Part shown: one piece after another, positions 34,869 to 42,500 of the stretch
How the letters are laid out: every line of letters starts with the position of its first letter
Position numbering within the stretch: position 1 is the stretch's first letter
Source of the DNA: an uncultured Eubacterium sp.
GTDB lineage: Bacteria; Bacillota; Clostridia; Lachnospirales; Lachnospiraceae
Direction of reading: 5' to 3'
Assembly: GCA_910589665.1 (NCBI GenBank)
Contig: CAJUTR010000001.1
Span: 1 to 64,000, forward strand
Length of the DNA: 64,000 bases
The notes under the pieces: model-generated
Told to the model about the DNA's origin: nothing
Seen by the model: the letters and a program-made list of their open reading frames with translations, nothing else
Databases searched by the model: none
Made by a program: the position numbers and the translations under genes

Positions 34869-35679
34869 GATCAGGGATCTGGAATGTTTTTGCCATCATG
34901 GCATGTTAAAAGAAGAGACGGCGCTGGGACAGAAGTTTTTGGTATCAGTCACTCTCTATACGGATACGCGACGGGCAGGGCTCAATGACGACCTGACGTT
35001 TTCGGTTGATTATGCGGAGGTTTCACATTTTGTCTACGATATGATGAAAAATACCGAGTACAAGCTGGTGGAAGCTGTCGCGGAACGTATCGCCAGGGAA
35101 GTTCTTCTGAGGTACCGGATCCTGAATGCAATCGAGGTCCGTATTAAGAAACCGTGGGCGCCGATCCTCCTGCCGATGGATACGGTGGCGCTTTCGATAA
35201 AAAGGGAATGGGTGCAGGTATACGTGGGAATCGGCTCGAATATCGGCAACCGGCGGAAGTATATCGACGATGCGTTTGCGGGTATCCGGAATGACCGCTA
35301 TTGCCGAAAGGCGTATATGTCGAAAATTATTGAGACGAAACCGTATGGGTATGAGGATCAGGACAAATTTCTGAACGGTGTGGTCTGTTTTGAAACGCTT
35401 TACAGTCCTTCCGAACTTCTGTCCTTCTTGCAGCGTCTGGAGAAGGAAGGCAAGCGGAGCAGGGAGTCGGGGATCCACTGGGGGCCGAGGACGATCGACC
35501 TTGATATTTTGTTTTACGGGGATCAGGTCATACAAAAAAGAGATCTGATCATTCCCCATAAGGAAATACATCTGCGGCGTTTTGTACTGGAACCGCTGTA
35601 CGAGATCGCGCCATTTAAGATCCATCCCGTATTTGGGAAGACCGTGTCGGAATTATTTTCTGATCTTGTTACGAAATAA
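34855..35679 (+). CDS. folK: Bifunctional dihydroneopterin aldolase / HPPK (FolB-FolK fusion)
   Basis: Two consecutive folate enzymes in one chain (274 aa). Residues about 1-118 are FolB, with IRDLECFCHHGMLKEE and SVDYAEVSHFVY carrying the aldolase active-site Glu and Tyr-like positions. Residues about 122-274 are FolK, with VYVGIGSNIGNRRKYI at its start and the HPPK signature HWGPRTIDLDILFYGD (about 202-217). Fusion places aldolase and pyrophosphokinase steps together. AGGAGG (34841-34846) fits ATG 34855; GTG 34852 is possible. Confidence 0.94.
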   Translation: MDKIEIRDLECFCHHGMLKEETALGQKFLVSVTLYTDTRRAGLNDDLTFSVDYAEVSHFVYDMMKNTEYKLVEAVAERIAREVLLRYRILNAIEVRIKKPWAPILLPMDTVALSIKREWVQVYVGIGSNIGNRRKYIDDAFAGIRNDRYCRKAYMSKIIETKPYGYEDQDKFLNGVVCFETLYSPSELLSFLQRLEKEGKRSRESGIHWGPRTIDLDILFYGDQVIQKRDLIIPHKEIHLRRFVLEPLYEIAPFKIHPVFGKTVSELFSDLVTK

Positions 35680-35702
35680 AAGAAAAAGAGGATGGAGATC
35701 AT

Positions 35703-36836
35703 ATGATTGATTTAAAAGAGTCGAGAAAAAATATAGATGAGATTGACAAGCAGATCGTCGCATTGTTTGAGCGGCGGATGGTGGAAGCAAACGCAGTAGC
35801 GGAGTATAAGCGGGAAACAGGAAAAGCGGTTTATGATAAGGCGAGGGAAGATGAGAAACTGGAGAACTTAGGCAATCTTTCCAGCAATCCGTTTAACCGG
35901 CGGGCGATCACGGAATTGTTCAGTCAGATCATGTCGATCAGCCGCAAATACCAGTATGGGATCCTGCCGGTCATGGAAAAGCTGACAGACTATGGAAAGG
36001 CGGAGGCGCTGCCCGTCAAAAAAGATATGAAGGTCTGTTATTTTGGCGTGCCGGGCAGCCATACGCAGCAGGCGATGGAAGACTTTTTTGGCGAGGATGT
36101 CTGCGGCGTTCCATGTCCGACGTTTCAGGATGTGATGGAAGCCGTGGAGCAGGGGACGGCCATGTACGGAGTGCTGCCGATCGAAAACTCTTCGACCGGA
36201 GGCATTACGGCGAATTACGACCTTCTCCTAAACTATTCCAACAGCATCGTCGGGCAGTATGTAAACCGGATCGACCAGTGCCTGGTGGCGCTTCCGGGAG
36301 CGGAATTGGCACAGATCGAAAAAGTGTATTCGCACATGCAGGGACTTCTCCAGTGCAGCGGATTTCTGCAGGAGCATCCGGACATGGTCCAGGTGGAATG
36401 TGCGGATACGGCGACAGGGGCAAAGAAAGTGGCAGCAGACGGTGATAGGACGCAGGCGGCGATCGCAGCCAGACGGGCGGCAAAGGAGTACGGTCTGGAG
36501 GTGTTGGCAGACAGCATACAGCAGGAGAAAAATAATTCGACCCGCTTTATCGTCATCGGTAGGGAGCCGATCTACCTGGCAGATAGTAATAAGATTGCGT
36601 TATGTATTGAATTGTCGCACGAGTGCGGCACGCTGTACCGCCTGTTATCCCATTTTCTCTTTAATGACCTGAATATGACGCAGATCGAGTCCCGCCCGAT
36701 CAAAGGGAAAAACTGGGAATACCGTTTTTTCATTGACATCGAGGGAAATTTGGAGGATCCGGCTGTTCAGAATGCGCTGCGCGGCATTCAGGAGGAGGCA
36801 AAAAGTATTCGTATTTTGGGAAATTTTAAAAGTTAA
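35703..36836 (+). CDS. pheA: Bifunctional chorismate mutase / prephenate dehydratase (P-protein)
   Basis: Makes phenylpyruvate from chorismate (377 aa). An AroQ-type chorismate mutase domain (about 1-90) begins with RKNIDEIDKQIVALFERRM. A prephenate dehydratase domain (about 110-285) carries YFGVPGSHTQQA, ENSSTGGI and NNSTRFIVIG (the TRF catalytic motif). A C-terminal ACT domain (about 297-377) has the Phe-binding ESRP motif (QIESRPIKG), predicting feedback inhibition. It follows the folate genes by 23 bp; both pathways drain chorismate, which may explain the pairing. Confidence 0.95.
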   Translation: MIDLKESRKNIDEIDKQIVALFERRMVEANAVAEYKRETGKAVYDKAREDEKLENLGNLSSNPFNRRAITELFSQIMSISRKYQYGILPVMEKLTDYGKAEALPVKKDMKVCYFGVPGSHTQQAMEDFFGEDVCGVPCPTFQDVMEAVEQGTAMYGVLPIENSSTGGITANYDLLLNYSNSIVGQYVNRIDQCLVALPGAELAQIEKVYSHMQGLLQCSGFLQEHPDMVQVECADTATGAKKVAADGDRTQAAIAARRAAKEYGLEVLADSIQQEKNNSTRFIVIGREPIYLADSNKIALCIELSHECGTLYRLLSHFLFNDLNMTQIESRPIKGKNWEYRFFIDIEGNLEDPAVQNALRGIQEEAKSIRILGNFKS

Positions 36837-36951
36837 GTTCACAGAAACAACAAATTTTAGTCACAACATCTTCAAGGAAGCAACAAAAATTGCCCACAAA
36901 TTTTCGATATGATAAACCTACAAACAAAACATGATTGGAGGTTATATCAAT

Positions 36952-37890
36952 ATGAAGAAATGTGTGAAATTAATGGCGGGTGCTGTTTTATTTGGTGTAC
37001 TGAGCAGTTCCGTGTTTCAGGGAACAAACTATTTTGCGAGCGTGTATGGGTCGACGGCACAAAATGACGTGGCGCAAAATGCTGCAAAACGTCAGGAGGA
37101 TTCCGATCCTTCGCTCACTCCCGTGGCGGCGCAGGCCGGAAATGAAATTGCAGGCGTTTCCGGCGTGGCGGAAGCCGTGCTGCCATCCATTGTAGCGATC
37201 GATGTAAAAGTTGTTTCGGAACAGCGGGACTTTTTCGGAAGGACGTATCAAAGCGAGGGAAGCGGAAGCGGCTCGGGAATCATTATCAAAGAGGACTCGG
37301 AGAATATTTATGTGGCGACAAATAACCATGTCGTGGAGAGAAGTGTGGAAGTTACGCTCACGTTTCACGACGGGACGACGGCGGACGCTGCTGTGATCGG
37401 CACGGATGCAAATTCGGATCTCGCCATGGTGAAGGTGGCTAAATCCGATATGAAGCAGGACACCCTCTCGAACATCAAAGTGGCAGAACTGGCAGACAGC
37501 AGTGAGATCAAAGTCGGTGAACTCGCGATAGCCGTCGGAAATGCGCTCGGTTACGGTACGAGTGTGACGGTCGGATATGTCAGTGCCAAAGATAGGGAGA
37601 TCCAGACAGGGGATGCCAATGAAGGCCAGTCCGGCCGCCAGCGGGCAGAACAGGTAGAGACGATGAAGCTCATCCAGACCGATGCCGCCATCAATCCAGG
37701 AAACAGCGGCGGAGCGCTGGTCAATGCAAAGGGTCAGGTCATCGGCATCAATTCCTCGAAGTTTGCCTCGGAAGAGGTGGAAGGCATGGGATTTGCGATT
37801 CCAATCTCGGATGCGGTGCCGATCATCGAGCAGTTGATGAGCGGGGGATCGAGCGTGACTTTGCCGGGAGGTGTGAGCGGGCAGATGTAG
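36952..37890 (+). CDS. S1C trypsin-like serine protease without PDZ domain (HtrA type)
   Basis: Exported or membrane-anchored protease (312 aa). A signal or anchor helix (about 1-25) and a low-complexity stretch precede a chymotrypsin-fold domain (about 60-295). The catalytic triad is visible: His in TNNHVVERS, Asp in NSDLAMVKV, Ser in NPGNSGGALVN. The chain stops just after the protease domain (LPGGVSGQM) and lacks the PDZ domain usual for HtrA/DegP, so it is short for the family. GGAGG (36937-36941) supports ATG 36952 rather than 36931. A very stable terminator follows. Confidence 0.88.
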   Translation: MKKCVKLMAGAVLFGVLSSSVFQGTNYFASVYGSTAQNDVAQNAAKRQEDSDPSLTPVAAQAGNEIAGVSGVAEAVLPSIVAIDVKVVSEQRDFFGRTYQSEGSGSGSGIIIKEDSENIYVATNNHVVERSVEVTLTFHDGTTADAAVIGTDANSDLAMVKVAKSDMKQDTLSNIKVAELADSSEIKVGELAIAVGNALGYGTSVTVGYVSAKDREIQTGDANEGQSGRQRAEQVETMKLIQTDAAINPGNSGGALVNAKGQVIGINSSKFASEEVEGMGFAIPISDAVPIIEQLMSGGSSVTLPGGVSGQM

Positions 37891-37941
37891 GGGGATAGAG
37901 ATAGGAAGCGGTTAGGAAGCGGTGGCAAATATCGCTGTTAG

Positions 37942-37988
37942 AAATGGGCATCTGAGCCGGATGATCACGGCTTAGGTGCTCATTTTTT
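37942..37988 (+). terminator. Very stable terminator after HtrA-type gene
   Basis: An uninterrupted 18-bp stem (37942-37959 with 37968-37985, three G-T pairs) and a T-run. It directly abuts the first 18-bp repeat associated with the next integrase. Confidence 0.88.
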
Positions 37989-37989
37989 G

Positions 37990-38007
37990 GTAGCAAAATA
38001 GTAGCAG
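37990..38007 (+). repeat. 18-bp direct repeat, left copy
   Basis: GTAGCAAAATAGTAGCAG; 16 of 18 bases match the copy at 39198-39215, so the two bracket the integrase gene. Candidate integrase binding or attachment site. Confidence 0.55.
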
Positions 38008-38113
38008 GCATGATCAGCATGTTCCTCTCTTTTATTTCCTTCGCTATATAGGTATTGAATAAAATCCTAATTCTTGTAACAATAATAGTAAAAAAAAGGA
38101 GATGGTGAAAATT

Positions 38114-39208
38114 ATGCCAGCTTACAAAGACCGAAACAATGGAACATGGTTTTGCAAATTCTCGTATAAGGATTTTGATGCCGTTACAAAGCAAAAATGG
38201 AAACGCGGGTTTGCGTCAAAAAAGGAAGCGCAGGCATTTGAACGGAATTTTCTGGAGCAAATGTCAGCCGGGCCCGATATTTTATTCTTCAATCTCTATG
38301 TGGTCTATCTAAAAGATATGCTCCTGCGGCTCCGGCATTCTACGATGCTGATAAAGATCAATATCTGTGAGACGAAGATCCTTCCCTTTTTTAGGAACAA
38401 GCGGCTGAGCGAGATTCGTGCCATAGACATAAGAAGATGGCAGGATGCGCTGATGAGCGATGAAAAAGGCTACTCGATGACGTATCTGAAGACGATCTAC
38501 AATCAACTGAACAGCATGTTCAAGTTTGCGCAGAAATATTATAACCTCAGGACGAACCCGTGCGAACAGGCAGGGAGTATCGGTTCGAGCCGTGCGGCGC
38601 AGATGCAGTGCTGGACACTGGATGAATTTTTACGCTTCCGGGAGGGGCTTGCGGACAAATATCAGTCACTCGTCTGTTTTGACGTTCTCTACTGGACAGG
38701 TATGAGAGAGGGGGAGCTGCTGGCCCTGACGGAAGAAGACATTGATCTGGTGAAAAAGGAGATTTCCATTAACAAGTCTTATCAGAGGTTGGAGAAACAG
38801 GATATCATAACGCCGCCGAAGACAAAAAAGAGCAGGCGGAAAGTCCCAATTCCGGATTTTTTATGCGAGGAACTGAGGGAATACCGGAGCGGGCCTGCTT
38901 TTGATGGAACGAAAGAGAGATTTTTTCCGTTTACCAAGTCATATCTGAATTATGAGATGAAGCGGGGGTGCAGAAAAACCGGTGTGAAGAAGATCCGGGT
39001 GCATGATCTCCGCCATTCCCACGTTTCGCTGCTGATCGACCGGGGGTTTGATGCGCTCATCATAGCGGAACGGGTCGGGCATGAAAATGTATCAACGACA
39101 TTGAATACGTATGCACATTTGTTCCCGAGCAAGCAGACCGAACTCGTTTCTTCCCTAGAAGATTTGGGGGTAAAAATAGACAGCGGTGAAAAAAATCGTA
39201 GCAAATGA
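38114..39208 (+). CDS. Tyrosine recombinase / integrase (solitary)
   Basis: Phage- or Tn916-type integrase (364 aa). The N-terminal AP2-like arm-binding domain (about 1-50) has GTWFCKFSYKDF and KRGFASKKEAQAFE; a SAM-like core-binding domain and the catalytic domain follow. Catalytic residues are in YWTGMREGELLAL (Arg), HDLRHSHVSLL (His-Arg), VGHENVSTTLNTYAHL (His and Tyr). AGGAG and GGTG lie upstream; ATG 38114 is preferred over ATG 38102. No excisionase, replication or structural genes accompany it. Short repeats surround it, so it may be a degenerate element remnant or a minimal mobile unit. It differs from the integrase at 88-1218. Confidence 0.9.
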   Translation: MPAYKDRNNGTWFCKFSYKDFDAVTKQKWKRGFASKKEAQAFERNFLEQMSAGPDILFFNLYVVYLKDMLLRLRHSTMLIKINICETKILPFFRNKRLSEIRAIDIRRWQDALMSDEKGYSMTYLKTIYNQLNSMFKFAQKYYNLRTNPCEQAGSIGSSRAAQMQCWTLDEFLRFREGLADKYQSLVCFDVLYWTGMREGELLALTEEDIDLVKKEISINKSYQRLEKQDIITPPKTKKSRRKVPIPDFLCEELREYRSGPAFDGTKERFFPFTKSYLNYEMKRGCRKTGVKKIRVHDLRHSHVSLLIDRGFDALIIAERVGHENVSTTLNTYAHLFPSKQTELVSSLEDLGVKIDSGEKNRSK

Positions 39209-39215
39209 GTAGCAG
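39198..39215 (+). repeat. 18-bp direct repeat, right copy
   Basis: GTAGCAAATGAGTAGCAG, overlapping the integrase stop codon; partner of 37990-38007. Confidence 0.55.
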
Positions 39216-39529
39216 CAGAAATTTTAAGTGGAAATTATTTCCGAAAAATGGGGAAGTCGCGAAAATAGTCGTTATTCTACCACATTGGTAGGGAAAAAGC
39301 AACTGATAAAGGATAAAACTGTCGAATTACCGCTATAGTTCCGTGTTTACATAGCACCAAATGAGCGCCCCAGATGATTCGGCGCAGATCGCATTCGATC
39401 ATAGATTCGTATTACGCAAAAGATAACTGGTTTCCATTCGTTCTTCCATAAATACTTGCTACTATTGTGGTAGAATAGTTGCACATGTATTATAACGTGC
39501 CATATTGGCTTAAGATTGGAGGAAATGAG
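39216..39529. other. Non-coding gap with 12-bp inverted repeats
   Basis: This 314-base stretch has no gene I can support. TATTCTACCACA (39273-39284) recurs in inverted orientation at 39466-39477, and the latter runs into AATAGTAGCA, also present in the 18-bp repeats. CTACCacattGGTAG (39278-39291 region) is itself palindromic. No convincing promoter is visible for the giant downstream gene, apart from a TAGAAT at 39471-39476 without a good -35. Confidence 0.45.
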
Positions 39530-42500
39530 ATGAACGAATGGAAGCGGAGATTACCAAGGAGGACTAGGCGGGGGCTGGCGATCGCGCTGGCGTCTGCCCT
39601 GGTTTTGTCTGTAACGGCTCCCGTGTCTTTGGTGCAGGCGGCGAAACAGACAAAGCCGTTACTGAATGCGAAAAAGAAGACACTGTATTATGATAAGGCG
39701 GGGAAGAAGACATTTACGTTAAAAGTAAAGAAAAATAAAGTGAAGATGATCGTGGCGACGAAATGGAAGACAAGCAAGAAGAGTGTCGTCGCCCTGAGTA
39801 AGAAAAAGGACACGTCGGTTAAGCTGACGGCGAAAAAGAAGGGAAAAGCGACGATCACAGGAACGATTAAATATGTGCCAAGGGGGAAGTGGGCCATCAA
39901 AACGGCGAAGCTGACCTGTAAGGTCACTTCAAAATCGATCAAGACGGCTGCTACACCGACGTCTACCCAGGCGCCAGATGTTCCATCCCTGCAGCCAGGA
40001 ATTCAAGTGCCAGTCGTGACGGCGCCGTCGGATGATCAACCACCGGCTGCCACACAGATGCCGTCATCCATACCGGCGACAGAGGTACCGATGGTAACGG
40101 AGGAACCATCGGCAGAGCCATCGGAGGAGCCGGGTGAGACAGAAGTGCCGGATGTAACATCGATTACCGTGGATCCGGCCGAGGCGCTTCTCGGAGCAGA
40201 CGGAGGCCGTGACAGCGTTGCGCTTACGGCGGCTGTGACGTCGAAGGATGGCAGCGAGGTGGAAGATGCAGCGGTTACGTGGATTTCCGACGATGAAGAT
40301 GTGGCCGAAGTGGATGAGGAAGGAACCGTCACGGCAGTCGGCGGCGGTACGGCAAATATCACGGCTTCTGCCGGCGGGGTAACATCCAATCCGTGTATCG
40401 TGACGGTAGATGATCAGGCGCCAGCGGTCGATGGCGTAGACATTCCGGATTACCAAACCTTTACGGTTTGCTTTACCGAGGCCGTAACGGGAACGCCGGA
40501 CGTATATGTGAAGTCAGGCGAAGGGAAACTAATCGGGCAGACGGCGGAACTGGCAGAGGATGGAAAGACGATGACCGTTTCCTGTAAGGAGGCGCTCGCG
40601 GAAGGCAGCTACGAAATCAACATAAACGGTTTGTCAGACCTGGCAGGAAATCCGATGGAAGAGGACACGGTCGCATCGGCCGAAAAAGAATCGAGTTACG
40701 TGGATGGATTTGTCTGTCGAAACGACCGGGTTCCGGCTGGACAGCCTTCGTTTGATGTGTTTTTTGCCGCGGTAGACCAGTTCGGACAACCATTGGATGA
40801 CCTGTCGAAGCTGTCCGAAGGGAAATTAACGGTAGCGGCGGCGACCGAAAACGGTATGCCGTTTAAAGCAGAACTGAAACAGGATAAGGGGTGTATCACG
40901 GTGACAGGCCCTGTCAGTGCGTTTTTCGTGGGAAGGAAGATTAAGATCACACTGACGTATTCCGTAGAGGGTGAAAAGGAAATCAAAAGCGTACTGGATG
41001 TCGTCGTGGCCGATGCGTCAAATATCGGAAAACCAGTCACATTTGGCGGCTTGTTTGCGACGAGTGAAAAGATGGAACCGATCGGTACGCAGGAACCGGG
41101 GAAGGCGAGATTTAAGCTGACTGGTACGGGCCAGGATGATATTCTTAACGTATCCGCTGCATTTTTCGATGAATTTGGGTACGAAGCGAATCCGGCGGAT
41201 GTCGTCTATACGATTGATGACGAGAGCGTCTTATCTTTTGTGGATACGAAGGAGCCAAACTCCAGTGGGATGAATACATCGGACGGCAGTGTGGCGGTCC
41301 AGGCGCTGCGAGGGGGAACTACGACGATCCACGCGTATCTGGCGGAGGACGATTCCCTGTGTGGCACGATCGAGGTGACGATCCAGTCGACGAATCTGGA
41401 AGGGATCACAGTCGGCCCGATCGATGAGGGCATCAATGGACGGCCAAGTGAGGCGAAGATCACACTGACCCCGGAGGGAACCGGGATCACGGCAGACCAG
41501 CTTTCGTATCGGATCTTAAAAGGAGAAGAACGTAAGAAATCCATTACGTTTATACAGGGAGAGGACGGCATCTATGTCAGTGTTGTAGCAAATTATGTAA
41601 AGTCCGAAGAAAATGCGGATGGCGGGGATGAGCCGATCGAATTTGTGGTTGTCTATGATGGGAATGAGTCAAATGTGGTTACCTATCACTCGATACCGTT
41701 AGAGATACCGGCCTCGATCGAAATCGACCCGTTTGAAAAGAACGAGGTTACCGCGAAGGCGAAAGCAACCACATCGTACCATATCCTCAACCGCTATCAG
41801 GAGGATATTACGAAACGGGCAGGAGTGAGCCAGCCGGTAAGCCGGATCAAGGATGTGAGTGTGATCAGCAGCGCCGTGGTCGGAACTGGTAAGAATGCGG
41901 GAACTCTGACCGTACAGGCAGGAGGCAGCCAGGGAACGACGCAGATCGACCTGTATTTGACAAATAACCCGGACATTTCCGCTTCATTAAATGTCACGGT
42001 GGCAGGGACGGCTTATGTCAATGAGATCCGGTTTGACCAGCTTTCGGAGAAAGAGAATGGACTTCCTTTGGGAGATGATGAGCAGCGTCTGTATATACCG
42101 ATCACGGCATGGAATCAGTATGGAAGGGAATTTGCATCGCTGACGCAGGCTGTGGCAGAGGCACAGGTTCAATTTACCATTGGCAAGGAAAATTACGAAC
42201 TGGCGAACAGTTACCTGATCATTGAATGGTGTAAGAAGGACGGCAAAGATTATGTGCCGGCGGGAGCGCAGGATGAGGTCGCGGCGATTTCTGTTCGGTG
42301 GAATCCTGACATTGCGTGCCCATTAGGGGAAGGCATGAATATGGAGTTAGGCGTGAAAAGTAAGCTGGGCATGGAGGAGTTCACCGAGACTAACTTTGTG
42401 ATTCCGATACTAGAGGCGCGGAGGCTTGCCCGTCTGGAGTTTGTGGAGGACTGTAAGGCGGCTGTGACGGGAGCGCAGGTAACGAATACGATCAAGTTGT

